A stretch of 64,000 nucleotides of DNA from Desulfotomaculum nigrificans DSM 574 (GTDB lineage: Bacteria; Bacillota; Desulfotomaculia; Desulfotomaculales; Desulfotomaculaceae): positions 436,257 through 500,256 of the forward strand of contig NZ_KI912183.1 of the NCBI RefSeq assembly GCF_000189755.2. The letters are read 5' to 3'. This document shows, in pieces, positions 37,010 through 47,224 of this stretch. The notes under the pieces are model-generated. The model searched no databases, was not told the origin of the DNA, and worked only from the letters and a program-made list of their open reading frames with translations. Numbering within the stretch: position 1 is the first letter of the stretch; each line of letters starts with the position of its first letter. A program made the translations under genes and the position numbers.

Positions 37010-38320
37010 TTAATGAGCAATGAGCATGAAGTTTGACGGTAAGTTATGATATAGCCACTCCATGTCCCGCTGGCTAACATAAATACAGCTATAGGACTGG
37101 GGTAATCCCAGGGTATGATGATCATCCTTAACTCCCTCCGGCAGGGTGTGTAAAAGTATATCTGCGTTTAGCTTGATCCACCTGGCGAGCGCGTTACCCT
37201 TGGTGGGCAGTGTTTCTCGTTTATCTTCATAAAGAGTTCCCTGGGGAATGTTTCGATTTGGCTTCAAAGATACATTTATTTGGCGTAGAACCTTGTTACC
37301 TTCCAACACCAACAGGGTGGCGGAGGGAGCCAGTCTTAATTGTAGCCACTTGTTTTGCCCTAAATTGGTGGTATGAAAAGAGAATTGGTAGTTTATCACT
37401 TCATTGCTGGTGGAGGTTAATTGTGTTTTAACGTGATAGGTGGTATCCGGTAACATCACATGGTCCGGCCTAAATTTGACTTGATTGTTTTCTATTTGGT
37501 ATTGGCCGGGTAAACCTTTGATCTCTATGTGTACTGATTGCAAAGGCTGATTGGTAGTTAGAGAAATACTGCGGGTTAACCAGACACTGTCCGAACCGGG
37601 TAATGGATAAATCTGCTCTATTAAAAACTCCGGTGTGGTGGTAAACTTGGCTTGCACCGTTTGGCCCAGTTTACTGCCATTATCGCCGGTTAATTCTTTC
37701 TTTATTTCAATAGTATATTCATGCTGGTTTTGTAATTTTTTACTGGGCCAATATTGCCAGCGGCTATAGTCAACCACCCATTGCTTTCCCCGTACAAGAG
37801 TTTTTAAAGGTTCTAACCGACCGGGTTTCGGCAGTAGGATGTGCTGACTTATGGATTCAGGTTTAACTGCAGTGTTAAACTGTAAAACAACAGGTCCCCG
37901 GGAAGGGGTGGCCTTATTTCTTTCAATGCCGATGAATCTTAGCTTTACCTTAGACTGAAATTCCCCCCTGGCCCAAACGTAGAAGGGCCAAATCATGGCA
38001 GGGGCACCGGTAAATTTATAGCGGTATTTTAGCCCCCGGGGGTAGTCTTTTTCAAATATGTGAATTTGCAGGGTGCTGGCCGTTAACCAGGTATATTTAA
38101 AGGGAACCCTTTGACCATCTTGAATACGTTCAATGACCAAGTCATTAACCGCTGAGGGACGCATGGGAGCTAGAAATTTAAAGCGGATAGAAACTTGGCC
38201 TTCAGCACTGGGCTGAAGCTGTTCTTCCACCACATGGCCAATGATAAGCCACAGGGAAATGATACTAATAAACAACGCTATATATAGTATCAAACGTGCC
38301 CGACTAATTTGTACAATCAT
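37010..38320 (-). CDS. Membrane-anchored Ig-like protein with degenerate L,D-transpeptidase (YkuD) domain
   Basis: 436 residues. ATG 38320 is chosen because GGAGG lies 9 nt upstream; a longer in-frame start at 38392 has no site. An N-terminal helix (about 8-30) anchors it outside the membrane. Two or three bacterial Ig-like/Big_5-type domains follow (about 40-315). The last 100 residues follow the YkuD layout: a LLVLEGNKVLRQINVSL start, NIPQGT, H391 (LLHTLP) and a cysteine motif. The usual SHGC[IV]R reads S409-Y-S-C412-I-Y414: the Cys is kept but His, Gly and Arg are replaced. It is convergent with polC. It may bind wall polymers without normal cross-linking activity. Confidence 0.75.
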   Translation of the reverse strand: MIVQISRARLILYIALFISIISLWLIIGHVVEEQLQPSAEGQVSIRFKFLAPMRPSAVNDLVIERIQDGQRVPFKYTWLTASTLQIHIFEKDYPRGLKYRYKFTGAPAMIWPFYVWARGEFQSKVKLRFIGIERNKATPSRGPVVLQFNTAVKPESISQHILLPKPGRLEPLKTLVRGKQWVVDYSRWQYWPSKKLQNQHEYTIEIKKELTGDNGSKLGQTVQAKFTTTPEFLIEQIYPLPGSDSVWLTRSISLTTNQPLQSVHIEIKGLPGQYQIENNQVKFRPDHVMLPDTTYHVKTQLTSTSNEVINYQFSFHTTNLGQNKWLQLRLAPSATLLVLEGNKVLRQINVSLKPNRNIPQGTLYEDKRETLPTKGNALARWIKLNADILLHTLPEGVKDDHHTLGLPQSYSCIYVSQRDMEWLYHNLPSNFMLIAH

Positions 38321-38473
38321 TGGACCTGTCCTCCGTTCCCAAACAAAACATGGTTGTTGGGTAAGTGACTCCCGTAAGTTATATATTTCCATTTATGGTT
38401 TGATATGACTGATATTGTGAAGGAAAGGTCATAATAAAACTGTGGTACATAATAATATTAGGAGGAAGCGCAA

Positions 38474-39418
38474 GTGTCAAAAAACAAAAAGGTTTTTGCC
38501 GCCCTGGCCATAGCCGCCGCTGTTTCCCTGGGCTCCGGCTTATTGGTGTACTGTCAGCAAAATCAACCGGCTTCTACCATAGTTAAGGAACAAGTTCAAC
38601 AACAACCGGTACAGTCCCAGTTAAATGTGGCTCAAACCAGTACTAGTCCACAGACCCAGTCACCTGTAACCAAGCCTAAAAATGATCAGATTGCTCCTGC
38701 CCCGGCCAAGCCAGCGGCAACCGCCGAGAACGTTTCCGATCAAAAAATTGGCTGGTACTACAAACCCAACAACCAACACAAGTTACCGGAAGTAAACCCC
38801 ACTGGGAAGGCTCTGTTGGAAAAATATGATGGTCTTTATCATGGTAATTTAGCAGGAAAAAATATTTATCTTACTTTTGACGAAGGCTATGAAAACGGGT
38901 ATACTGCAAAAATTCTGGATGCTTTAAAGGAAGCTAATGTTAAAGCAGCCTTCTTTATTACCGGCGACTATATTAAAAGAAATCCAGAACTGGTGCAGAG
39001 AATGGTTAATGAAGGGCATATTGTAGGCAATCATACCGACCATCACCCCAGTTTGCCTGAAGTAAGCAATGAAAGGATTAAAAAGGAACTGAGTACCCTG
39101 AGCCAGGAATTTGAGCAGCTAACCGGGAAAAAAATGAAATATTTACGCCCTCCGAAGGGCGAATATAGTGAAAGGACCTTAAAGGTTACCAGGGAATTAG
39201 GTTACCGCAATGTTTTTTGGAGTGTAGCCCTGGTGGACTGGCAGCCGGATGCCGGCTCCCCGGAGCAGAATAAAGCTACGGTGATGCAACGTCTGCATAA
39301 TGGGGCCATCGTGCTGTTACACGCGGTCAATAAAGCCAATGCAGAAATGTTGCCGGATTTAATTAAGGAATGTAAACAACAGGGATACCAATTTAAAAGT
39401 CTGGATGAAATTAATTAA
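38474..39418 (+). CDS. PdaA-type polysaccharide deacetylase
   Basis: 314 residues. GTG start after TAGGAGG. It has an N-terminal signal/anchor helix (about 6-26), a Gln/Pro-rich linker (about 28-85) and a NodB domain. Catalytic and metal residues are D136 in TFDEGYENG, H187 and H191 (HTDHH), and RPPKGEYS. The TFDEGYENG form and the start IGWYYKPN are typical of PdaA, which deacetylates muramic acid in spore cortex to form muramic delta-lactam. A sporulation role is inferred from the family and from other spore genes here. It is divergent from the YkuD-like gene. Confidence 0.9.
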   Translation: MSKNKKVFAALAIAAAVSLGSGLLVYCQQNQPASTIVKEQVQQQPVQSQLNVAQTSTSPQTQSPVTKPKNDQIAPAPAKPAATAENVSDQKIGWYYKPNNQHKLPEVNPTGKALLEKYDGLYHGNLAGKNIYLTFDEGYENGYTAKILDALKEANVKAAFFITGDYIKRNPELVQRMVNEGHIVGNHTDHHPSLPEVSNERIKKELSTLSQEFEQLTGKKMKYLRPPKGEYSERTLKVTRELGYRNVFWSVALVDWQPDAGSPEQNKATVMQRLHNGAIVLLHAVNKANAEMLPDLIKECKQQGYQFKSLDEIN

Positions 39419-39593
39419 AGTTAAGATTGATGTCTTTACACCCTCTAGCTAGCCAGGGGGGTTACTGTCGGGTTTGTACATTTACTCCACCTAATTTTAC
39501 TTGATGGTACAGGAAAGTTTTTAAAACCTTACTAAATTTACCAGAGGCTTGTACTAAAAATTATACTAGGGTTAGTATACATTTACCGATATA

Positions 39594-39690
39594 GGAAACC
39601 ATATTTATATACATTAGCTTAAGAATTAGCAGCCCTTGTCAAGAAATGGTTTCCATGGTATACTTATTATGCTTTTTTGTTTCTGGTTTC
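39594..39690 (+). repeat. Repeated GGTTTCCATG motifs around the rimP promoter
   Basis: GGAAACCAT (about 39594), ATGGTTTCC (about 39646) and TGGTTTCCATG (about 39681) form one inverted and one direct repeat bracketing the -35/-10 region. In the 357-base gap from 39419 to 39776 I see only these repeats and the promoter. Confidence 0.4.
39636..39664 (+). promoter_or_regulatory. Sigma-A promoter of the rimP-nusA-infB operon
   Basis: TTGTCA (39636-39641), an exact 17-nt spacer, then TATACT (39659-39664), about 110 nt before rimP. Confidence 0.8.
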
Positions 39691-39776
39691 CATGTAACTT
39701 TTTTGCCAGAGAGGAGTGGGTATTTCCCACTCTTTCGCGTTACTTAGGGCAAAAAACGGGTTAAGGAGGATCATCT

Positions 39777-40238
39777 TTGGCTAAAAATTCAGTAGTAGAA
39801 AAAGTCACGGCAGCCATCGAACCCATTGTCGAAGAATCTAAATTAGAACTGGTTAATGTTGAATATGTCAAAGAAGGTGGCAATTGGTACTTAAGAGTCT
39901 TTATTGATAAGCCCGGGGGGGTAGACTTAGATGACTGCCAGATGTTGTCAGAGAAACTTGACAAGCTTCTGGATGAGTTAGATCCCATACCCCAGGCCTA
40001 TTTTTTAGAGGTATCTTCCCCTGGCATTGAACGACCTCTAAAAAAGCCTGAGGATTTTGAAAGGTTTATGGGCCATCTGGTCAACATCACCACCTATACT
40101 CCCATAGATGGTGCCAAATCTTTTACGGGCAAATTACAGGGTTATACGGAGGCAGGTATTGAAATCGAAGTTAAAGGTAAGCCAATGCTTATTCCACACG
40201 ACAGGGTAGCTACCTCGCGTTTAGCGGTGGAATTCTGA
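39777..40238 (+). CDS. rimP: Ribosome maturation factor RimP
   Basis: A 153-residue assembly factor for the 30S subunit. TTG start behind AAGGAGGA. Typical blocks are LELVNVEYVKEGGNWYLRVFID, the C-terminal SSPGIERPL and the SH3-like domain. It is the first gene of the conserved rimP-nusA-ylxR-ylxQ-infB-rbfA group. Confidence 0.96.
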   Translation: MAKNSVVEKVTAAIEPIVEESKLELVNVEYVKEGGNWYLRVFIDKPGGVDLDDCQMLSEKLDKLLDELDPIPQAYFLEVSSPGIERPLKKPEDFERFMGHLVNITTYTPIDGAKSFTGKLQGYTEAGIEIEVKGKPMLIPHDRVATSRLAVEF

Positions 40239-40261
40239 TTTGAACATGGGAGGAGCAAAAA

Positions 40262-41422
40262 GTGAATAGTGAGTTCTTAGAAGCTTTAAAGGACTTAGAA
40301 AAAGAAAAGGGTATTGCGGTTGATGTTCTCTTAGAGGCCATTGAAGCTGCTTTGTTATCGGCCTACAAGCGCAATTTTGGCTCCTTACAAAATGCCAGGG
40401 TACACATTGACCGGAATACAGGAGATTTTAAAGTTTATTCCCAGCGTACAGTGGTTGAAGAGGTAGAGGATGATCGACTAGAAATTTCCCTGGAAGATGC
40501 CCGCAAAATTGACCCCCGTTTTAATTTGGGGGATGTGGTGGAAAATGAGGTCACACCTCGTAATTTTGGTCGCATTGCAGCTCAAACAGCTAAACAGGTG
40601 GTTGTGCAGCGGATTCGGGAAGCCGAAAGAAATATTATCTTTGAAGAATTCGCCAACCGGGAAGGTGATATTCTCACAGGTATCGTGCAGCGGATCGAAA
40701 ATAAAAATGTTTTTATTGAATTAGGAAAAACCGAGGCCATTTTAACTCCTTCAGAGCAAATGCCTGGTGAAGAATACCGGCCCGGCGATAGGTTAAAAAC
40801 CTATATCGTTGAAGTGCGTAAGACCACGAAGGGCCCACAAATACTGGTTTCCCGGACCCACCCCGGATTGCTTAAAAGGCTGCTGGAGATGGAAGTGCCA
40901 GAGTTGTATGAAGGAGTTATCGAGTTAAAATCCATTGCCCGGGAAGCAGGTTACCGTTCCAAAATTGCCGTTTATTCTAAAGACGAAAACGTTGATCCAG
41001 TGGGAGCATGTGTAGGACCTAAAGGAATGCGGGTACAAAATATTGTTTCAGAATTAAACGGAGAGAAAATTGATATTGTGAAATGGGACCAGGATCCTTC
41101 TAAATTTGTAGCCTCGTCTTTAAGCCCTGCCAAGGTAGTTGCGGTGGAGGTATGGGAAGATGAAAAAGTGGCCCGGGTTATTGTACCCGACTACCAACTC
41201 TCTTTAGCCATCGGTAAAGAGGGGCAAAATGCACGTTTGGCCGCTAAGCTGACGGGGTGGAAAATTGACATTAAGAGTGAATCACAAATGGCGGAAATTT
41301 ACCCCGAGTATAATCAGTATGAAGAGAATCCGGAAGATGGGGATCTGGAAAGTTATTTATCGGGGACAGATGAGTTGGAATATAGTCCCGATGATGACTT
41401 GGCTAAAAACGATGATAAGTAA
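40262..41422 (+). CDS. nusA: Transcription termination/antitermination factor NusA
   Basis: A 386-residue RNA polymerase-binding protein. GTG start after GGGAGGAG. It has an N-terminal polymerase-binding domain, an S1 domain (about 135-200), and two KH domains with [16 protein letters not shown] and [19 protein letters not shown]. The acidic C-terminal tail is short and there are no extra acidic repeats, as usual outside the proteobacteria. Confidence 0.97.
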   Translation: MNSEFLEALKDLEKEKGIAVDVLLEAIEAALLSAYKRNFGSLQNARVHIDRNTGDFKVYSQRTVVEEVEDDRLEISLEDARKIDPRFNLGDVVENEVTPRNFGRIAAQTAKQVVVQRIREAERNIIFEEFANREGDILTGIVQRIENKNVFIELGKTEAILTPSEQMPGEEYRPGDRLKTYIVEVRKTTKGPQILVSRTHPGLLKRLLEMEVPELYEGVIELKSIAREAGYRSKIAVYSKDENVDPVGACVGPKGMRVQNIVSELNGEKIDIVKWDQDPSKFVASSLSPAKVVAVEVWEDEKVARVIVPDYQLSLAIGKEGQNARLAAKLTGWKIDIKSESQMAEIYPEYNQYEENPEDGDLESYLSGTDELEYSPDDDLAKNDDK

Positions 41423-41434
41423 GGGGTGATACCA

Positions 41435-41701
41435 GTGCCCAAGGTGAAGAAAGTTCCGCTCAGAATGTGTATTGGTTGTCAACAAATGAAGCCTAAGCGA
41501 GAACTCATCCGGGTGGTGCGTACCCCACAAGAAACGGTGGAAATAGATCCCTCTGGCAAAAAATCGGGTAGAGGTGCTTATATTTGTGCCGATATTGATT
41601 GCTTGCAAAAGGCTATTAAGGGTAAAAGATTGGAACGAGCTCTGGAGCGTTCCATCTCCCCGGAAATCATTGAAACTCTTAGGCAGGGATTGGTGAAATA
41701 G
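41435..41701 (+). CDS. ylxR: YlxR family RNA-binding protein
   Basis: 88 residues. GTG 41435 is preferred because AAGGGGTG precedes it; GTG 41426 would lie inside that site. It begins KKVPLRMCIGCQQMKPKRELIRVVR and has GRGAYIC, which mark the YlxR (DUF448) fold. The family is linked to nucleoid association, RNase P and transcription regulation in some species. It is encoded between nusA and ylxQ. Confidence 0.92.
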   Translation: MPKVKKVPLRMCIGCQQMKPKRELIRVVRTPQETVEIDPSGKKSGRGAYICADIDCLQKAIKGKRLERALERSISPEIIETLRQGLVK

Positions 41702-41703
41702 GT

Positions 41704-42009
41704 GTGCATGGGCCAGTTTTAAATCTGTTGGGTTTATGCCAGCGGGCAGGAAAGGCCGTGTCTGGGGATTTTGCCGTACGGGCCAACATAACCAAAGCAA
41801 AATTAATGATCATTGCCAAAGATGCTTCGGAACGAATTAAGCAAGAATATCTACGCATTGGAAAGTCAAACAAGGTTCCTACCATAGTGGCACTTTCCAA
41901 AGAAGAATTGGGCTCAGCATTGGGAAAATCTCCCCGTGCTGCGGTGGCAATTCTCGATAATAATTTTGCCCAGGGAGTTGGTCGTCTGCTGGAAAGGGGA
42001 GAGGTGTAA
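41704..42009 (+). CDS. ylxQ: L7Ae/L30e-like RNA-binding protein YlxQ
   Basis: 101 residues. GTG start right after ylxR (GTG 41704). It has the L7Ae fold: NLLGLCQRAGKAVSG at the N-terminus and KLMIIAKDASER, VPTIVAL and AVAILDNNFA strands. Relatives in B. subtilis bind kink-turn RNA. It lies in the nusA-infB operon. Confidence 0.9.
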   Translation: MHGPVLNLLGLCQRAGKAVSGDFAVRANITKAKLMIIAKDASERIKQEYLRIGKSNKVPTIVALSKEELGSALGKSPRAAVAILDNNFAQGVGRLLERGEV

Positions 42010-42047
42010 CCTTTGGTTCCGGTTGTTGATACTATGGAGGTGAACAT

Positions 42048-44801
42048 ATGGTAAAAAAACGGGTCCATGAACTCGCCAAAGAGCTAAACATAGAAAATAA
42101 AGAACTTATACAAAAATTAGGTGAAATCGGTGTAGCCGTTAAGTCACATATGAGTGCCTTAGAAGACAATGATATCCAAAAGGTATACAAGGCATACGGG
42201 AAAAGCACAAATCCTGCAGGTGAAATTAAGGATTCAGTTCCGGTAACCAAACAATCAAAGCAGAATGAGCGGGGTAGGGGGCAAGGAATGGAAGGAAAAA
42301 AAGACAGAGATCATTTATTCAGACCGGATAATCTTAAAGGTCCGGGACTGGTAGACAGAGTTCCAAACCGTCCACCCGACAGAAGATATGAAGATAAACC
42401 AAAGACGCCGCCACGTCAGGCCCAGAATGTAAGAGGAGTTGGTCAACCCGCGGGTAGACCTGTACAGGAAACAGCCCCTGCTGCCAAAAACGAAAAGCCG
42501 GAACAAACGGCTAAGTCAGTTAAACAGCAAGACAGACCTGCTCAGAATAATGATCAGGTTGTTCGTCAGGAAAAAACGGTGGTTGCTGAACCGCAGCAAG
42601 AGTTAAACCGTTCCGGGAAAAGCCAGCCAACGGGTAAAACCCAGGGTGATCGCCCTCAACAGGGCCAGGGTCGATCCGCTGGGCAGCGACAGCCTGGGCC
42701 AGGAAAATCGGGTCAGGGCGACCGCGGCCAACATGGCGGGCAGGGTAAACCACCCTATGGGGACCGAGGTAATCAGCGTGGGCAGGGTAAACCGGCTTAT
42801 GGCAACCGGGATAACAAAGGAAATACCCGAGCCGGCATACCGGCTATTCCTAAGCCGCCAGAACAAATTGCCCAACCTAAACCTACCAAAACCCCTGACA
42901 AGACAAAGGGTGATCGTCGTAAGAATTACGATAAAGATAAACATTGGGTTGACGGTTTTAATGAAAGTAACAAGTTTTTTCACCAACGTCAAAATAAAAA
43001 CAAGAAGAAGAAAAACCAACCTACGCCACCACCTATTGTAGATAAAAGGCCGGTACAAATCGGTGAAAATATTACTGTTCAGGAACTAGCTGAGAAATTA
43101 AAGAAAACCGCAGCAGAAGTAATTAAAAAACTGATGTCGCTGGGTGTTTTGGCTACCATTAACCAGGAAATTGATTTTGACACAGCTGCATTAATTGCCA
43201 GTGAATTTGGTTACGAAGTTGAATTAAAAGTGGCTGTAGACAAAGAAGCCTTGTTGATGGCTGAACCGGAAGATGATCCGGAAAAAATGAAACCGCGTCC
43301 ACCGGTGGTCACCATTATGGGTCACGTAGACCATGGTAAAACTTCTCTCTTGGATGCCATCCGGGAAACTAATGTTACTGCCGGTGAGGCCGGGGGTATT
43401 ACCCAACATATTGGTGCTTATCAGGTTGAACACAATGGAAAGAAAATTACCTTTGTAGATACACCGGGTCACGCTGCATTTACGGCTATGCGTGCACGCG
43501 GAGCCCAAATTACGGATATTGCAGTTTTGGTAGTGGCGGCTGACGATGGTGTGATGCCGCAAACCGTGGAAGCTATTAACCACGCCAAGGCAGCGCAGGT
43601 TCCCATTATCGTTGCTATTAACAAAATGGACAAACCGGAGGCTTCACCGGAAAAAGTAAAACAGGAACTGACCCAGCACGATTTAGTGGTGGAAGACTGG
43701 GGCGGTGATGTCATTGCTGTTCCCGTATCTGCTAAGCAACGTACCGGCCTGGAAAACTTGCTGGAAATGATTCTGCTGGTGGCCGAGATCAACGAATTGA
43801 AGGCTAACCCGGATCGACTGGCCAGAGGTACCGTGATAGAAGCAGAATTAGATAAAGGTCGCGGTCCCGTGGCCACTGTTTTAGTACAGAATGGAACCCT
43901 GCGGGTAGGGGATACTATTGTTGTTGGTCATGTGTTTGGCCGCGTGCGGGCTATGATCGATGACAAAGGTCGCCGAGTCAAAAAAGCTGGACCCAGTACG
44001 CCGGTGGAAATTTTGGGTCTCTCCGACGTGCCGGAAGCCGGTGATATCCTTATTGCTGTGGAAGATGAAAAACTGGCCAGAGAAGTGGCAGAAAAAAGAC
44101 AGCAACGTAAGAGAGAAGAAGAACTTAAGGCCACGTCCAAGATTTCTCTGGATGACTTGTTTAAACATATTCAGGAGGGGCAAATTAAGGAGCTGCCCAT
44201 TATTGTTAAGGCCGACGTACAAGGTTCCATCGAGGCTTTGGCTCAGGCATTGGAGAAACTAAGCACTGATGAAGTTAAGGTAAACCTTATTCACACTGGT
44301 GTGGGTGCCATAAACGAAACTGACATTATGCTTGCTTCCGCTTCCAATGCTTTGGTTATTGGCTTTAATGTCCGGCCTGATGCCAATGCCCGAAAGGTGG
44401 CAGAAGCTGAAAAAGTAAGCTTAAACCTTTACCGCGTCATCTATGAGGTCATTGATGATGTTAAGAAGGCCATGAGCGGTCTGCTGGAACCAGAATTTAG
44501 AGAAGTTATCCTGGGTCATGTGGAAGTTAGAAAAACCTTCAAAGCCTCTAAGATTGGCACCATTGCCGGAGGGTATGTGGCTGAAGGAAAAATCACCAGG
44601 GATTCCCAGGTGCGAGTTATTCGTGATGGCATCGTCATACATGAGGGAAAACTTGATTCCTTAAAAAGATTTAAGGATGACGTTAAAGAAGTGACTCAAG
44701 GTTACGAATGTGGTTTAACCATTGAACGTTTTAATGATATTCAAGAAGGAGATATTATTGAAGTATTCACCACTGAAGCCATCAAGAGGGAATTGGAGTA
44801 A
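42048..44801 (+). CDS. infB: Translation initiation factor IF-2
   Basis: A 917-residue GTPase that delivers initiator tRNA. ATG start after GGAGGTG. It has an IF2N domain (about 1-55), a long Gly/Gln/Pro/Arg-rich disordered linker (about 60-325) with repeated GQGKP-Y-G-(D/N)R units, a second IF2N domain (about 340-400), a G domain with P-loop G425HVDHGKTS, switch and NKMDKP motifs, then domains II-IV. The linker is rather long but otherwise normal. Confidence 0.97.
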   Translation: MVKKRVHELAKELNIENKELIQKLGEIGVAVKSHMSALEDNDIQKVYKAYGKSTNPAGEIKDSVPVTKQSKQNERGRGQGMEGKKDRDHLFRPDNLKGPGLVDRVPNRPPDRRYEDKPKTPPRQAQNVRGVGQPAGRPVQETAPAAKNEKPEQTAKSVKQQDRPAQNNDQVVRQEKTVVAEPQQELNRSGKSQPTGKTQGDRPQQGQGRSAGQRQPGPGKSGQGDRGQHGGQGKPPYGDRGNQRGQGKPAYGNRDNKGNTRAGIPAIPKPPEQIAQPKPTKTPDKTKGDRRKNYDKDKHWVDGFNESNKFFHQRQNKNKKKKNQPTPPPIVDKRPVQIGENITVQELAEKLKKTAAEVIKKLMSLGVLATINQEIDFDTAALIASEFGYEVELKVAVDKEALLMAEPEDDPEKMKPRPPVVTIMGHVDHGKTSLLDAIRETNVTAGEAGGITQHIGAYQVEHNGKKITFVDTPGHAAFTAMRARGAQITDIAVLVVAADDGVMPQTVEAINHAKAAQVPIIVAINKMDKPEASPEKVKQELTQHDLVVEDWGGDVIAVPVSAKQRTGLENLLEMILLVAEINELKANPDRLARGTVIEAELDKGRGPVATVLVQNGTLRVGDTIVVGHVFGRVRAMIDDKGRRVKKAGPSTPVEILGLSDVPEAGDILIAVEDEKLAREVAEKRQQRKREEELKATSKISLDDLFKHIQEGQIKELPIIVKADVQGSIEALAQALEKLSTDEVKVNLIHTGVGAINETDIMLASASNALVIGFNVRPDANARKVAEAEKVSLNLYRVIYEVIDDVKKAMSGLLEPEFREVILGHVEVRKTFKASKIGTIAGGYVAEGKITRDSQVRVIRDGIVIHEGKLDSLKRFKDDVKEVTQGYECGLTIERFNDIQEGDIIEVFTTEAIKRELE

Positions 44802-44846
44802 GGTTTCTTGGTTGGCATAATTAATTATCATTAGGGGGTGTGTAGC

Positions 44847-45209
44847 ATGTCACACCGACCGGAACGTTTGGCCGAAGCAATTAAAAAAGAAATAGCGGAC
44901 TTAATTAGAACTGAGATAAAAGATCCCCGGGTGGGGTTTGTGACTATTACTGGTGTAGAGGTTACCAGGGATTTATCCTATGCCAAAATTTTTGTTAGCG
45001 TTATGGGTTCTGATGATCAGCGCAAAGAAACAATGGCAGTTCTGCAAAAAGCTGCTGGATACATGCGTTCAGAGGTAGGACGGAGAATCAAGGTTCGCCA
45101 TGTGCCTGAATTAATGTTTAAATTAGATACCTCTTTAGATCATGGAACTCGTATCATGGAACTCCTGCAAGAGGTTAACAAACGGGAGGAAAACTCCACT
45201 AATGAATGA
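44847..45209 (+). CDS. rbfA: Ribosome-binding factor A
   Basis: A 120-residue KH-type 30S maturation factor. ATG 44847 is chosen because AGGGGGTG lies 5 to 9 nt before it; GTG 44838 falls inside that site. It has RPERLAEAIKKEIADLI, DPRVGFVTITGVEV and FKLDTSLDHGTRI. The last 8 nt overlap nrnA. Confidence 0.96.
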   Translation: MSHRPERLAEAIKKEIADLIRTEIKDPRVGFVTITGVEVTRDLSYAKIFVSVMGSDDQRKETMAVLQKAAGYMRSEVGRRIKVRHVPELMFKLDTSLDHGTRIMELLQEVNKREENSTNE

Positions 45210-46173
45210 TTTTATAGAGGTGGCGGAGGCAATAAAAAACAGCCGAAGTCCTGTATTATGTGGGCATGTAATGCCGGATGGCGATAGTTTAGGTTCCCTA
45301 TTAGCCCTGGGATTAGGCTTAAAAAGTATGGGCAAAGAGGTAACCATGGTTAGTAGTGATCCAATTCCGGAGCTTTATAATTTTCTTCCCGGTGTGGAGA
45401 ACATTCATGTAGGAAACGTACCAACAGGTAATTATGATATGCTTATAGTGGTGGATTGTTCTGTACCTGAACGGTTAGGCGATACGGTATTACCGCTGGT
45501 TGATACAGTCTCCACCGTTGTGATTATCGACCACCATGTCAATGAGTCTCCCTTTGGCCAATATAACTATATCAATTCCAGGGTAGCTGCTACCGGCGAA
45601 CTAATCATGGACTTTTTGGATTACCTTAAGGTTAAATTGAACCAGGATATAGCCACTAACCTGTATACAGCCATTGTCACCGATTCAGGCTCATTTCGTT
45701 ATGAGAATACCACTCCGGAAACCCATCAAAAGGCTTCCCGGTTAGTTGAATGTGGTGTTTCGGTGGCCAGGTTATCAAACTTGATTTTCGGTGAACAGCC
45801 CATTGAATCCTTACGTTTGTTACAGGCTGCCCTGAATACCCTGGAAGTTTGCGAATGTGGTAAAATAGCCTGGATGTCCATGACCATGGAGAAAATTCAA
45901 GAGATAGGGGCTACGGACCAACATTTGGAAGGACTGATCAATTACCCCCGGAAAGTAAAAGGTGTTGAACTGGCTATTATGTTTAGAGAAATGGTTGGAG
46001 GTAAAGTTAAAGTCAGTTTTCGTTCCAAATACCAGGTAGATGTTAATCGTTTGGCTCGAGTTTTTGGCGGTGGTGGCCATGTACGTGCTTCTGGTTGTAC
46101 CGTAGAGGGAGAATTATCCCAAGTCCAGGCAATGGTTTTGGCAGAAGCGAAAAAATTATTCCGGGGGTGCTAG
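45202..46173 (+). CDS. nrnA: DHH-family oligoribonuclease/pAp phosphatase NrnA
   Basis: A 323-residue phosphoesterase that degrades nanoRNAs and 3'-phosphoadenosine 5'-phosphate. ATG 45202 overlaps the end of rbfA and follows GGGAGG. The metal motifs are HVMPDGDSLGS, VVDCS and the DHH in VIIDHHVNE, and the DHHA1 domain ends with GGGGHVRASGC. It lies between rbfA and truB, as in many Firmicutes. Confidence 0.94.
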   Translation: MNDFIEVAEAIKNSRSPVLCGHVMPDGDSLGSLLALGLGLKSMGKEVTMVSSDPIPELYNFLPGVENIHVGNVPTGNYDMLIVVDCSVPERLGDTVLPLVDTVSTVVIIDHHVNESPFGQYNYINSRVAATGELIMDFLDYLKVKLNQDIATNLYTAIVTDSGSFRYENTTPETHQKASRLVECGVSVARLSNLIFGEQPIESLRLLQAALNTLEVCECGKIAWMSMTMEKIQEIGATDQHLEGLINYPRKVKGVELAIMFREMVGGKVKVSFRSKYQVDVNRLARVFGGGGHVRASGCTVEGELSQVQAMVLAEAKKLFRGC

Positions 46174-46174
46174 T

Positions 46175-47107
46175 TTGGACGGCATTATTAATGTCTTAAA
46201 ACCCCCCGGTATGACCTCTCACGATGTGGTTTATTTTGTACGTAAAATTACTGGTGCGAAAAAATGTGGTCACACAGGAACCCTTGACCCAGGTGCCACC
46301 GGTGTGCTGCCTGTTTGCCTGGGTAAGGCCACCAGGCTGGCCAGGTTTGTCACTGAGGGCAATAAAAGTTACCGGGCAGAAATGACTTTAGGTTTATCCA
46401 CCACCACCCAGGATGCCTTTGGTGACATTGTGGAACAGAAGGACGCATTCCAAATTTATCCTGAACAAATTGATAATTTGTTACCTTCCTTTATTGGTGA
46501 TATTAAACAAACGCCACCCATGGCATCAGCTATAAAAATAAATGGTCAAAGATTATATGATTTGGCCCGTCAAGGACAAAGTATTGATGTACCCACCAGG
46601 ATAGTAACAATTTTTGATCTGCGGGTAGTTCAAAGCAATAACTGGGGGACTGCTCATCCTCGTATTTTATTTGATGTGACATGCTCAAAAGGGACATATG
46701 TGCGTACCCTATGCGCAGATATTGGCCGGGCGTTAGGGTGTGGCGCCTATATGTCCTTTTTGCTGCGCACCAGAGTGGCGGGATTTTCTATTGACCATGC
46801 TTATACTCTGGAGGACCTGACAGACCTGGCTGGTGCCGGGCAAATCTCCTTGGCCGTGGTACCAATGGTGCAGGCTGTTAACCATTTGCCTCTGGTGGAG
46901 ATCAATCCTACAGCCCAGAGGGCTGTTTGTTCCGGCGCAACGCTTTATCCAGCAGGGGTAAAAAGGATTAGCGGTCCCATCAAAGAGGATGCCATGGTGC
47001 GGGTTCAGTCCGGTCAAATCCTGTTGGGGATTTACCGGGCGGTACAGGATATGGACACAGGGACTAAGCGGATCATTTTTAAACCAGAAGTAGTTTTAGG
47101 TGAGTAA
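46175..47107 (+). CDS. truB: tRNA pseudouridine-55 synthase
   Basis: A 310-residue enzyme that makes pseudouridine 55 in the T loop of tRNA. TTG start 1 nt after the nrnA stop, with CCGGGGGTG upstream. The catalytic Asp is D38 in GHTGTLDPGATGVLP. TPPMASAIKINGQRLYDLAR and SKGTYVRTL are conserved. The C-terminal extension is PUA-like. Confidence 0.96.
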   Translation: MDGIINVLKPPGMTSHDVVYFVRKITGAKKCGHTGTLDPGATGVLPVCLGKATRLARFVTEGNKSYRAEMTLGLSTTTQDAFGDIVEQKDAFQIYPEQIDNLLPSFIGDIKQTPPMASAIKINGQRLYDLARQGQSIDVPTRIVTIFDLRVVQSNNWGTAHPRILFDVTCSKGTYVRTLCADIGRALGCGAYMSFLLRTRVAGFSIDHAYTLEDLTDLAGAGQISLAVVPMVQAVNHLPLVEINPTAQRAVCSGATLYPAGVKRISGPIKEDAMVRVQSGQILLGIYRAVQDMDTGTKRIIFKPEVVLGE

Positions 47108-47224
47108 GAAATTAAACGGTATAACCTTTCAATAATATTTTATCAACTATAATAGTTTACCGATTTTTGATGGGTATTATATTATAAAGGGCGGATTGTT
47201 ACGGACGGCAGGAGGTAATTAAAA

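Noticed and set aside
42646-43041. Long frames on both strands inside the infB linker
   Set aside because: The linker is repetitive and GC-rich, which keeps alternative frames open. The infB frame is intact and accounts for the DNA.
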